Source: Paraburkholderia sejongensis
GTDB taxonomy: Bacteria; Pseudomonadota; Gammaproteobacteria; Burkholderiales; Burkholderiaceae
DNA length: 64,000 nucleotides
NCBI RefSeq assembly: GCF_020880815.1
Contig: NZ_JAJITD010000010.1
Location: 248,001 to 312,000, forward strand
Direction: 5' to 3'
Part shown: piece after piece, positions 35,015-42,458 of the stretch
How the letters are laid out: each line of letters starts with the position of its first letter
Position numbering within the stretch: the stretch's first letter is position 1
Notes under the pieces: generated by a model
The model's input: the letters and a program-made list of their open reading frames with translations, nothing else
Databases searched by the model: none
What the model was told of the DNA's origin: nothing
Position numbers and translations under genes: made by a program

Positions 35015-35463
35015 CGCTGTCCCCATACACGCTCCAGCTTTTCGAACACCACCGGCGGCGACACGAATTGCAGCTCGTGGCTCACGGCATCGACCGCGAC
35101 CTGGATCGTGTAGCCCTTCGTGAGCCGCGTGCCGGTCGCGCCATCGACGATTTCGTACGCTATTTTCAGGCGGTTTTCGTATTCGAGCAGATGCGCGCTC
35201 ACTTCCAGCGTCTGGCCGTAGACGGCCGGCTTCACGTACTTCAATTGCGCCTCGACGATCGGCCACAGATAGCCGGACGCCTGCATCTCGCGATAGTCGT
35301 AATCGAATGCGCGCAGCAGCGCCGCGCGGCCCATTTCGAAGTACTTCAGATAATTGCCGTGCCAGCACACGCTCATTGCGTCGACGTCGTGAAACGGCAC
35401 TTCGACTGTCGTGCTCGCGCTCAGCAGGTGGGGTACGGTCGGCACTTTCGGGGCCTCGATCAT
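35011..35463 (-). CDS. Acyl-CoA/ACP thioesterase, ApeK-like
   Basis: 150-residue hotdog thioesterase of the 4-hydroxybenzoyl-CoA thioesterase type. The catalytic Asp is D28 in VPFHDVDAMSVCWHGNYLKYFE. The next segment ends with GRAALLRAF, also family-typical. It probably edits or releases acyl chains from the pathway's ACPs. The gene begins 60 bp after the glycosyltransferase-acyltransferase gene and overlaps the LolA-like gene. No other feature in the short gap. Confidence 0.87.
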   Translation of the reverse strand: MIEAPKVPTVPHLLSASTTVEVPFHDVDAMSVCWHGNYLKYFEMGRAALLRAFDYDYREMQASGYLWPIVEAQLKYVKPAVYGQTLEVSAHLLEYENRLKIAYEIVDGATGTRLTKGYTIQVAVDAVSHELQFVSPPVVFEKLERVWGQR

Positions 35464-35523
35464 CCGTTGTTTCCTTTGCGATAGTGGTCCGGCAATGCGC
35501 GCGTTACGACGCGCGGGCGCGGG

Positions 35524-37263
35524 TCAGGGTCGGCCATTCGCGCCTCGCTTCGAACCTGCCCAGAAGTCGAAGAAGTTGAACCATTGATACGGCGCCTTGC
35601 GGCAGTAGTGTTCGAGCCGCAGCGCATAGCGCTGCGCCCATCCGGCCAGATGCTGCGCGCGTTCGCGGCGCGGCAGCTCGATGCGCTCGGCGAACGGCTC
35701 GAAGTACATCCGGTAGCGGTCGCGCTCTTTCAGGCAGAAGAACAGGTAGACCGGGCAGCCGAGCGCATGCGCGAGCACGTACGGCCCCTGCGCGAACGGC
35801 GCGCTCGCGCCGAGGAACTGCGCGTCGATGGTGCGCCCCGCCTCGTTGGCCGGCACCCGGTCGCCGACGATCACCAGCAGCTCGCCCGCATCGATGCGCT
35901 GCTGCATCAGCACCGCGGTCTGCGGACCGAAGTCGCCGACTTCGAGCAGATGCCGCGCGAAATCGCGATTCGACGCTGCCAGCACGTGATTGAAGCGGCG
36001 CGCGTGTTCGGTGTAGACGACCGCGGTGACCTTCGCGTGCGCGCCACGCACCGCGAGCGCGCGGACCATCTCCAGATTGCCCAGATGCGCGCCGATCACC
36101 AGCGCGCCCTTGCCGCTCGCGATCAATGCTTCGAACGCCGAAGGATCGTCGAAGCTGACGTCGGTTTCGTTGACGCGGCCGGTCCACGCGGCGAGCTTGT
36201 CGAAGCCCGATTGCGCGAACGCGAGCATATGGCGATACGCGGACCGCCAGCCGGGGCGCGGCGTGTCGCCCGACGGCGCGACCGTGCCGAGATGGCGGAA
36301 GTAATTGGCCGACGCATCGCGCGCGGCGCGGCCGGTCAGCAGGAAATACGCGACGATCGGATGCAGCCACAGCGCGGTGAAGCGACGGCCGAACAGCTTG
36401 CAGCTAAGCGCGAGCAGACTCATGCCGAGATGGCTGCCGCGTTCGGCGATGCGCCACCACGCTTCGGGCGGCCGGGCGCCCTGCTGTTCGCCAGCGCAAT
36501 CGGCAACACTCGCCCGGCGCCGCGGCATCAGCTTGTGCGCGAGCAGCATCGGCAGACGCCACAGCATCCCGAACACGAGCCGCGTATGACTGCGGCTGAT
36601 CCGCACGTTGTCCCACAGCACGTCGAAATGCGATACGCCGTCGGCTGCATAGGTCACGCGCGTCGGGATCGAGCGGAATGCCGCGCGCAGCCAGTGCAGG
36701 CGTACCAGAATTTCGATGTCGAAATCCATCCGCGTCGGCAGCTTCACGCTGTCGATCAGTTCGCACGCGAGCGCCAGCGGATAGAGCCGGAAGCCGCACA
36801 TCGAATCGCGGATCGTCAGCGACAGCGTTTCGATCCACACCCACACATGCGTCAGATAGCGGCCATACAGGCGCGATTTCGGCACCGTGTCGTCGTAGAC
36901 CGGCCGGCCGAGGATCACCGCGTCCGGTTCGGCGCGCGCGGCGTCGAGAAAGCGCGGCACGTCGGCCGCGTCGTGCTGGCCGTCGGCGTCGATCTGCAAC
37001 GCGTGCGTGTAGCCGGCCGAGCGCGCCGCGCGCAAACCCGCCATCACCGCCGCGCCCTTGCCGCCGTTTTCGGGCAGGCGCAGCAGCGTTAGCTGTCCTG
37101 CGTATTGCTGCGCGAGCGCGGCGAGCACCTGCTGGGTCGGCTCGTCGCTGCCGTCGTCGACAACGAACAGCGGCAGAGCGTGCACCGCTAGATGCGCGAC
37201 GGTCGCGCCAATGGCGTCCTTGTGGTTGTAGATCGGAATCACGATGCACGGCGCGAAGCGCAT
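35524..37263 (-). CDS. Glycosyltransferase family 2 fused to an LpxL-type acyltransferase, ApeJ-like
   Basis: 579-residue bifunctional protein. Residues 1-230 are a GT2 domain of the dolichol-phosphate mannosyltransferase type: PCIVIPIYNHKDAIG, VVDDGSDEPTQQVLA and LQIDADGQHDAADVP, which holds the DxD motif. Residues from about 290 to the end form a lipid A biosynthesis acyltransferase-like domain: ALWLHPIVAYFLLTGRAARD, VIGAHLGNLEMVRAL (H-x4-E catalytic motif) and IVGDRVPANEAGRTI. It would attach sugar and acyl groups to the aryl polyene or its lipid anchor. I choose the ATG at 37263 over a GTG one codon earlier; it overlaps the ligase stop (TGATG). Confidence 0.9.
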   Translation of the reverse strand: MRFAPCIVIPIYNHKDAIGATVAHLAVHALPLFVVDDGSDEPTQQVLAALAQQYAGQLTLLRLPENGGKGAAVMAGLRAARSAGYTHALQIDADGQHDAADVPRFLDAARAEPDAVILGRPVYDDTVPKSRLYGRYLTHVWVWIETLSLTIRDSMCGFRLYPLALACELIDSVKLPTRMDFDIEILVRLHWLRAAFRSIPTRVTYAADGVSHFDVLWDNVRISRSHTRLVFGMLWRLPMLLAHKLMPRRRASVADCAGEQQGARPPEAWWRIAERGSHLGMSLLALSCKLFGRRFTALWLHPIVAYFLLTGRAARDASANYFRHLGTVAPSGDTPRPGWRSAYRHMLAFAQSGFDKLAAWTGRVNETDVSFDDPSAFEALIASGKGALVIGAHLGNLEMVRALAVRGAHAKVTAVVYTEHARRFNHVLAASNRDFARHLLEVGDFGPQTAVLMQQRIDAGELLVIVGDRVPANEAGRTIDAQFLGASAPFAQGPYVLAHALGCPVYLFFCLKERDRYRMYFEPFAERIELPRRERAQHLAGWAQRYALRLEHYCRKAPYQWFNFFDFWAGSKRGANGRP

Positions 37264-39011
37264 CACGCGTCCTCCCGCTGCACGAGCACGCCCGCAGCGC
37301 AGTCGCGGCCGTCCAGCCGGTACGCGAACTGCACGCGACGGCGCGCGCTATCGTGCGTCAGCGTGAGCTTGAGCACCGCGCCCGGCGGCACCGGCGCCAT
37401 GAACTTGAGCCGCTCGACCGACGCGAGCGCGCGCACCTGCGGCCAATGCGCGGCCGCGAGCCGCGCGGCCCAGTCGACCTGGACGACGCCGGGCAGGATC
37501 GGCAGGCCGGGGAAGTGGCCGGCGAAATGAATCAACGTGGGCGGCACGCGCAGCTCGATCTGCAGCGTGTCGCCGCTGCGCGCTTCGGCGAGCACTTCCA
37601 TGCCCTCGGCGCGCGGCGCGAACGCGGCGGCCACCGCGCTGGCGGGCAGCTTGCCGCGCGCGTCGAATGGCAGGCTCACGCGAAACCGCCAGTGGCGCGG
37701 CAGCACCACCGCGTCGAAGTAATCGGCGAGATGACGGCGCAGCACCTTCGCGAGCGCGACGCGGCCGTCCTTGAGCAGCGCCGCGCTGCCCGCGTCGGTC
37801 AGCGCGACCACCGCGCCGACCCGTTCGCGCGACACGCCTTCGAGCGACACCAGCGCCGCCTGCGCGACGTACGGATGCAGCGCCAGGCGCGCTTCGAGTT
37901 CGGGCAGCGACACGCGCTTGCCGCCGAGCTTCAGCACCCGGTCGAGGCGCCCTTGCAAACGGAAGCGCCCGTCGGCGTCGAACGCGATACGGTCGCCGGT
38001 GCGATGCCAGTCCGGGTGGTCCAGATGCGGCGAGCGCACGCACAGCGCGCCGTCGTCGTCGCGGCGCAGTTCGGCGCCGGCGACCGGCTGCCATGCGTCG
38101 CTCTGGTCCTGACGGCGCCATGCGATCCCGCCGGTCTCGGTGCTGCCGTAAATTTCGAGCGGCGCCGCGCCGTAGCTCGCCGCGTAGTGCTGCGCGGCGT
38201 CGGCCGCGAGCGGACCGCCCGACGAGAAGAACGCGCGCGGCGCCGGAGCGAGCGCGGCGAAGCCCGGCAACGCGGGCCAGCGCGACAGTTGCACGGGAGT
38301 CGACACGATCGCGCTCGCGCCGTATTGCGCGATCCGGCTTTGCAGCTGCAGCGGCGCGATGCCGAGCGCGCGATCGAATGCACGGCCGGCCGCGAGCGGC
38401 CACAGCACGCGAAACAGCAGACCGTAGATGTGGTGATGCGGGACGCTCGCGAGCATCGTCGCGTCGCCGATCAATGCGCCCCACTGGGTCTCCAGCGTGT
38501 GCACCTCGGCGTTAAATTGCGCGAGCGTTTTGCGGATCGGCTTCGGCGTGCCGCTGCTGCCGGAGGTGTAGAGCGTGAGCGGCGCGTGGGGGTCAATTCG
38601 GTAGGTGGGGGTCGCGGCGATGGCGGCGCTAGTGGCCGCTGCGGCGGCTTCGGCCCCCGCGCACAGCGGCGGCAGGTCCGCGTCGCTCAACATGAAGTCG
38701 TACGCACCGGCGAGATCGGCGAGATAGCCAGGCGTCGCGTTGGCCGGAATCACCGGCTCCTTGCCGCACGCGAACAACGCGAACAGCGCACACGCGAAGT
38801 CGAACGGATCGTCGATGCAGAGCGCGCAGTGCCGTGCGGCGCCTGCACCACTCGCGGCAGCCGCGTCGCGCGCTTCAACGAGCGCAATCAGCGCCGCGAC
38901 CCGCGCGCGAAACGCCGCGCGATCGAGCAGCGTGGCACCGTCGCGGCACACTGGCGTGGCGGCGGCCGCGAGCCCGGACTCGGCGGCCAGCAGATCGTGC
39001 AACGCGATCAT
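37263..39011 (-). CDS. AMP-dependent acyl/aryl ligase fused to an ApeI-like hotdog dehydratase
   Basis: 582-residue fusion. Residues 1-480 are an ANL-superfamily adenylating enzyme: A3 motif LYTSGSSGTPKPIRK (147-161), GSTETGG, TGDRI and VLKLGGKRVSLPELEARL. It probably activates the aryl starter acid and loads it on ACP. Residues about 495-582 are a second domain beginning HFAGHFPGLPILPGVVQVDW, the FabZ/FabA-like hotdog dehydratase signature. In E. coli the corresponding functions are, as far as I recall, the separate genes apeH and apeI. The start at 39011 (MIALHDLLAAESG) overlaps the preceding gene by 4 bp. An upstream in-frame extension is a shadow. Confidence 0.9.
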   Translation of the reverse strand: MIALHDLLAAESGLAAAATPVCRDGATLLDRAAFRARVAALIALVEARDAAAASGAGAARHCALCIDDPFDFACALFALFACGKEPVIPANATPGYLADLAGAYDFMLSDADLPPLCAGAEAAAAATSAAIAATPTYRIDPHAPLTLYTSGSSGTPKPIRKTLAQFNAEVHTLETQWGALIGDATMLASVPHHHIYGLLFRVLWPLAAGRAFDRALGIAPLQLQSRIAQYGASAIVSTPVQLSRWPALPGFAALAPAPRAFFSSGGPLAADAAQHYAASYGAAPLEIYGSTETGGIAWRRQDQSDAWQPVAGAELRRDDDGALCVRSPHLDHPDWHRTGDRIAFDADGRFRLQGRLDRVLKLGGKRVSLPELEARLALHPYVAQAALVSLEGVSRERVGAVVALTDAGSAALLKDGRVALAKVLRRHLADYFDAVVLPRHWRFRVSLPFDARGKLPASAVAAAFAPRAEGMEVLAEARSGDTLQIELRVPPTLIHFAGHFPGLPILPGVVQVDWAARLAAAHWPQVRALASVERLKFMAPVPPGAVLKLTLTHDSARRRVQFAYRLDGRDCAAGVLVQREDA

Positions 39012-39679
39012 CGCGCCTCCGATCCCGCACGCGCGGCGCGCGGCAACACGACGAGCCGCCGCCACACATATTCGCCGGCGAGCAGCACGCCGATCAGCGC
39101 GTAAGCGATCACGCCGTTGTACAGCGACCAGTTCGCGCGGCTCCAGGCCAGCGCGGTATAAGCGGAAAACAGCCCGTTCAGCACGAAGAATCCACACCAC
39201 AGTTGCGTGACGCGGCGCGTATAGCGCACGCCGCTTGCCGGCAGATCCGGTTCGCCGAGCCGCGCGAATTTTTCGATCATCGACGGCCCGCGCACGAGCG
39301 TCGCGCCGAATGCGATCAGCAGTCCGAGATTGACGAGCGATGGATAGAAGCGCAGCAGCAGTTCGCTATCGGTGACGACGATCGCGACCGATGCGCAGCT
39401 CAGCAGCACCACCACGCTCCAGTCGAGCGCGGACAGCTGGCGCAGCGGCATCGCAAGCGGGCCGCCGCCGAGCCAGCGTTGCAGCCACAGCGTCGCCAGC
39501 AGCAGCAAACCGACCAGACGCGGCGCATCCCAATGCCATGCGCATAGAATCAGCGCCGGATAGGCGAGTTTCAGCAGCACCTGCGCGACAGTCCTGCCCC
39601 AGTGAGGCCGTGCGCCCGGCAGCCGGGGCGCGGCGGCAGGCGGCTGCGGCAGCGGCGAGCGCGGACGCGCGGCCGGCAT
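39008..39679 (-). CDS. Polytopic membrane protein of the pigment cluster, ApeG-like (COG4648 type)
   Basis: 223-residue protein with about six hydrophobic segments, for example PALILCAWHW, LVGLLLLATLWLQRWLG, VVVLLSCASVAIVV and LWCGFFVLNGLFSAY. The motif SLVNLGLLIAFGATLVRGPSM and the ending NWSLYNGVIAYALIGVLLAGE are characteristic of a conserved membrane protein found next to the ACPs in aryl polyene clusters. Its function is unknown: it could organise the synthase at the membrane or help transfer. It overlaps the ACP gene by one base and the ligase gene by four. The 26 N-terminal residues are Pro/Arg-rich. Confidence 0.82.
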   Translation of the reverse strand: MPAARPRSPLPQPPAAAPRLPGARPHWGRTVAQVLLKLAYPALILCAWHWDAPRLVGLLLLATLWLQRWLGGGPLAMPLRQLSALDWSVVVLLSCASVAIVVTDSELLLRFYPSLVNLGLLIAFGATLVRGPSMIEKFARLGEPDLPASGVRYTRRVTQLWCGFFVLNGLFSAYTALAWSRANWSLYNGVIAYALIGVLLAGEYVWRRLVVLPRAARAGSEAR

Positions 39680-39930
39680 CAGCCTTGCGCCGCGAGCAGC
39701 GATTCGACCGCGGCGATGACGTCGCCGACGGTACGCACGGATTTGAACTCTTCCGGCTTGATGCGGCGGCCGGTCATTTCCTGCAGCTTGATGGCCAGAT
39801 CGACCGCATCGATGCTGTCGAGATCGAGGTCTTCGAACAGATGAGCTTGCGGCGTCACCGCCTCCGGCTCGATCGCGAAGTTCTCCTTGAAGATCGCGCG
39901 GATGCGCTCAAGAATTTCAGTCTCGGACAC
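39679..39930 (-). CDS. Acyl carrier protein, ApeF-like
   Basis: 83-residue phosphopantetheine carrier. The prosthetic group site is S39 in LFEDLDLDSIDAVDL. It is acidic as expected. The start is GTG at 39930 behind a strong AGGGGGAA, 3 bp after the stop of the first ACP. It carries the growing polyene or the aryl starter. Two ACPs in tandem are standard for this pathway; which one carries extender and which one starter cannot be read here. Confidence 0.92.
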   Translation of the reverse strand: MSETEILERIRAIFKENFAIEPEAVTPQAHLFEDLDLDSIDAVDLAIKLQEMTGRRIKPEEFKSVRTVGDVIAAVESLLAAQG

Positions 39931-39933
39931 GGT

Positions 39934-40233
39934 TCATTCCCCCTTGCTGGTGATGTCGTTCGCGGTCTGCGCCGCCGCGCGCTGACTCTCGACCAACGCG
40001 GCAAGCGTGTTGATCGAGCGAAAGTGCTCGCGCGTGCGTTCGTCGTTCGCCGCGATGGTCAGTTGGTATTGTTTGCGCAGCACGATGCCGATCTCGAGCG
40101 CGTCGATCGAATCGAGACCGATGCCGTCGGAACCGAACAACGGCGCGTCGTCGTCGATGTCGGCGGGGCTCAGGTCTTCGAGATCGAGGGCTTCGATCAG
40201 AAGCTTTTTAATTTCCAGTTTTAAAGAATCCAT
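39934..40233 (-). CDS. Acyl carrier protein, ApeE-like
   Basis: 99-residue acyl carrier protein. The phosphopantetheine attachment is S42 in GSDGIGLDSIDALEIG. The N-terminus MDSLKLEIKKLLIEALDLED and the insertion FGSDGIG, not found in the second ACP, are typical for the ApeE group. An extra tail of about 15 residues extends past the last helix. The start at 40233 lies inside the end of the acyltransferase gene (26-bp overlap). Confidence 0.92.
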   Translation of the reverse strand: MDSLKLEIKKLLIEALDLEDLSPADIDDDAPLFGSDGIGLDSIDALEIGIVLRKQYQLTIAANDERTREHFRSINTLAALVESQRAAAQTANDITSKGE

Positions 40234-41002
40234 AATCGAACAGGTGCTGGGTAATGTGGGCTTCGACCGCGTGCGTGACGCTGCGCGCCGCGATAGCGGG
40301 CGTCGCGGCGGCCGCCGCGAGTTCGTCGATGCCAAGCGGTGCGAGCACGTTCACGCGCATGCGAAACGCGCGCGCCGGTACGTGGTACCAGCGCATCTGC
40401 CGGGTGAACGCGGGTGGATCGCAATCGATCAGCACCGGCACGATCGGCGCGCCGGTCTTCAGTGCCATGTGCGCGAAGCCGCGCGAAAATGCGTGCAGGC
40501 GGTTCGGTGCCGGACTGCGGGTGCCTTCCGGAAAGATCAGCATCGTATAGCCGGAGGCGAGTTGTCTGGCTCCCGCATCGACGAATTCTGTCGCGTCCGA
40601 GTTGCTCACATACTCCGCGGCTCGGACGATGCCCCAGAAACACGGATTGCGCCAATGCGCGTTCTTCACCACGCAGCAGGCGCGCGGCGTCAGTGCCAAC
40701 AGCACCATCACGTCGAGATAGGTCGGGTGATTGGCGACCACCACCGCCGGGCCGCCCGCACGCAGCGCCTGGGCGCCGCGCACGTCCAGTTCCATCACGC
40801 CGATGCGCTGCAACAGCGCGACCAGCGCGCGGAAAAAACCGTGGATCACGGCGCTCACCGCGCGCTGCCGCGACGCCCGCTGCGGCCACAACCATGCGAG
40901 CGGAAACACCAGCACCGAGAACACCAGCCCACACACGCCGAACACCGCGAACGCGAGGCCGGTCGCGCAAAGCCGCCACAGATAATCAAGCCGCGCGCGC
41001 AT
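40208..41002 (-). CDS. 1-acyl-sn-glycerol-3-phosphate acyltransferase-like protein, ApeD-like
   Basis: 264-residue membrane-bound acyltransferase of the PlsC/lysophospholipid acyltransferase family. The catalytic H-x4-D motif is in ANHPTYLDVMVLLAL and the acyl-acceptor motif is LIFPEGTRSPAPNRL. An N-terminal hydrophobic helix (LCATGLAFAVFGVCGLVF) anchors it in the inner membrane. It probably acylates the lipid or glycerol group of the aryl polyene anchor. Its start overlaps the end of the chain-length-factor-like gene by 17 bp. A domain-level alternative is a general phospholipid enzyme, but the cluster context argues against that. Confidence 0.9.
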   Translation of the reverse strand: MRARLDYLWRLCATGLAFAVFGVCGLVFSVLVFPLAWLWPQRASRQRAVSAVIHGFFRALVALLQRIGVMELDVRGAQALRAGGPAVVVANHPTYLDVMVLLALTPRACCVVKNAHWRNPCFWGIVRAAEYVSNSDATEFVDAGARQLASGYTMLIFPEGTRSPAPNRLHAFSRGFAHMALKTGAPIVPVLIDCDPPAFTRQMRWYHVPARAFRMRVNVLAPLGIDELAAAAATPAIAARSVTHAVEAHITQHLFDYGFFKTGN

Positions 41003-41690
41003 CCCAGCTCCAGTGCCAGCGCGCGCCGGCGCGTTGCCAGCAGGCCGGTTGGCCGGTTTCGAGGCAGTGCAGCAGCGCCTGGCTCTGGGTCGGAAAGCGG
41101 GTTGCGTCGGCGGCGGGCGCGGCGCAAACGTCGCGCGGCTGCGTCAGCGCACACAGCAACTGCCCGGCCGGGGCCGCCGCGTCGATCAACAGCGCGAGCG
41201 CGCCGCCCTGCACTTCGTCTTCGATCGTGCCGTACGCGAGATCGGCCGGCTCGTCCGCGTACACCAGCAGCACCGGCTCATCGGCCTGGCTCTGGTATTG
41301 CGCGTACGCTTCGAGCAGCGCATAACCGAGCGTCTCGGCGCCCGCCGACACCGCGCTGGCCGCGGAACGGTCGCCGCGCGCGATGCCGAACACGCCGGTC
41401 ATCGCGTTGAGCACCGACAGGCTGAACGCGGTCGGCGACACCGGCTCGCCGGCGCTGATCGAACGCAGAATATCGGTGGTACGGCGCAACTCGCCGTGCC
41501 GCGACGCGAACACCACGCGCACCGGCTCGGCCGCGACACAGTCGTGCGCGACCTTGAGCGCCACCTTGGACAGCGTGCTGAGACGCCGCCGCACGATCGG
41601 GTCGATAAAGCCGATGTCGGGTGCGGCAGATGCGGTAGCCGGCCAGCTAGACCAGCGACCGACCGGAATGGTCCAGTGCAGATCGGGCAT
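40986..41690 (-). CDS. Beta-ketoacyl synthase chain-length-factor-like protein, ApeC-like
   Basis: 234-residue protein of the 'Ketoacyl-synt_2' type. It is only half the length of a normal ketosynthase. The sequence IGFIDPIVRRRLSTLSKVALKVAHDCVA with FASRHGELRRTTDIL is the family hallmark. Where a ketosynthase has its cysteine nucleophile, this protein reads AASAVSAGAETLGYALLEAY, so no active-site Cys is visible. It is expected to pair with the ApeO-like KS and to set chain length. It is the first gene of the operon, and the long upstream region carries an inverted repeat. The start at 41690 (MPDLHWTIPVGRWSSW) is preferred over an upstream extension of Arg-rich character. Confidence 0.87.
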   Translation of the reverse strand: MPDLHWTIPVGRWSSWPATASAAPDIGFIDPIVRRRLSTLSKVALKVAHDCVAAEPVRVVFASRHGELRRTTDILRSISAGEPVSPTAFSLSVLNAMTGVFGIARGDRSAASAVSAGAETLGYALLEAYAQYQSQADEPVLLVYADEPADLAYGTIEDEVQGGALALLIDAAAPAGQLLCALTQPRDVCAAPAADATRFPTQSQALLHCLETGQPACWQRAGARWHWSWDARAA

Positions 41691-41890
41691 ACGGTATTCG
41701 CGCGTAAAACAGGAAGAGGCTCGGGCGCCTGGCGGAAGATGCCGCCGTGACGATGAACGGCGCCGGCAGCAGCGGGACAATCGAGCCGCAGGCGAGCGTC
41801 TTGTTAATGGGGAATTCGTTCAGGTATATCGGCACATGGCCCCGATTATTCAGGTGCCGTCGACCGTTAGTCTGATGATCGCCGCGGCTC

Positions 41891-41942
41891 CTTTTGTGGC
41901 CCGAATAATACTGAATATTGTGAATTAAATCAGCCACAAAAG
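41891..41942. promoter_or_regulatory. 10-bp inverted repeat, candidate operator of the aryl polyene operon
   Basis: CTTTTGTGGC (41891-41900) and its exact complement (41933-41942) flank a 32-bp AT-rich spacer. It lies about 200 bp upstream of the first pigment gene, where a regulator binding site or upstream activating element could be. Confidence 0.45.
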
Positions 41943-42225
41943 ACGTATCCATCTGTATCCACGCGATTTAAGCAACACTTTGTCAGACGGTTGTCAGAGG
42001 CGCGCGCAAACGCCTGCAGAAGGGGTTGCCCGCGTGCGTGCCGGCTTTGTCGCGCACGCGTTGCGAGTATTTTTGCAACGATTTTTTGTGCTTCCGGGCA
42101 ACCATGGGGCTGCGCACTTTTGGCCCAAACTTTCATTCGACTTTCGAATTACCAACCCCAGGGCGCCTGACGAGCGCCTCCCCCGGTCGTCCGCGCAACA
42201 TTCGCGGCAGCCGCGCGCGCGGGCC

Positions 42226-42234
42226 TGCTATACT
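42226..42234 (+). promoter_or_regulatory. Extended -10 promoter of the riboswitch-controlled gene
   Basis: TG-C-TATACT at 42226-42234 is an extended -10 element with no clear -35 box. It lies 12 bp upstream of the riboswitch core, so transcription should begin near 42241. Confidence 0.6.
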
Positions 42235-42245
42235 CCGCCCCTCAT

Positions 42246-42380
42246 TGGGGAGTAGCCGCCCCGCGACCGTCCGCACCGCGTTTTTGCCGGTGCGTTGCAA
42301 CGGTGCTTCGCGGGGGCGCCTGTCAACAGACTTGGCCGTCACGGCCATGGCAGACGCAGCCTCTGGCCTGGCGAGACCGA
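42246..42380 (+). promoter_or_regulatory. yybP-ykoY-family manganese riboswitch
   Basis: The leader shows the two conserved loop segments of this family, GGGGAGTAGCC (42247-42257) and GGCGAGACC (from 42370), together with TGTCAACA (42321-42328) and the CCGTCAC...GGCAGAC arm in between, in the expected order. It lies about 80 bp upstream of a GDT1/UPF0016 membrane protein gene, a family whose members export manganese in other bacteria. Mn2+ binding probably raises expression of the exporter. The call rests on visual consensus matching. Confidence 0.85.
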
Positions 42381-42458
42381 TGATCCACACGCGCCGCAAC
42401 AGGGCCCGGCGTGTCGTGGGTCGTCGCTCGTTCATATCTGGCCCGAGGATCAATCAAA

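Larger units (their letters stand above)
41691..42235. other. Regulatory intergenic region between the pigment operon and the manganese exporter gene
   Basis: About 545 bp, AT-richer than the surroundings, with divergent promoters on either side. It contains a perfect 10-bp inverted repeat at 41891-41942 and a doubled tgtcaga-type sequence at 41981-42000. No credible gene is present. The pigment operon promoter must lie here. Confidence 0.65.

Noticed and set aside
24761..41690. Fatty acid synthesis operon (primary fab genes)
   Set aside because: Presence of chain-length factor, AMP-ligase-dehydratase, LolA-like carrier, MMPL exporter and GT2-LpxL fusion points to aryl polyene biosynthesis, and no fabD, fabH or accessory acc genes are present.
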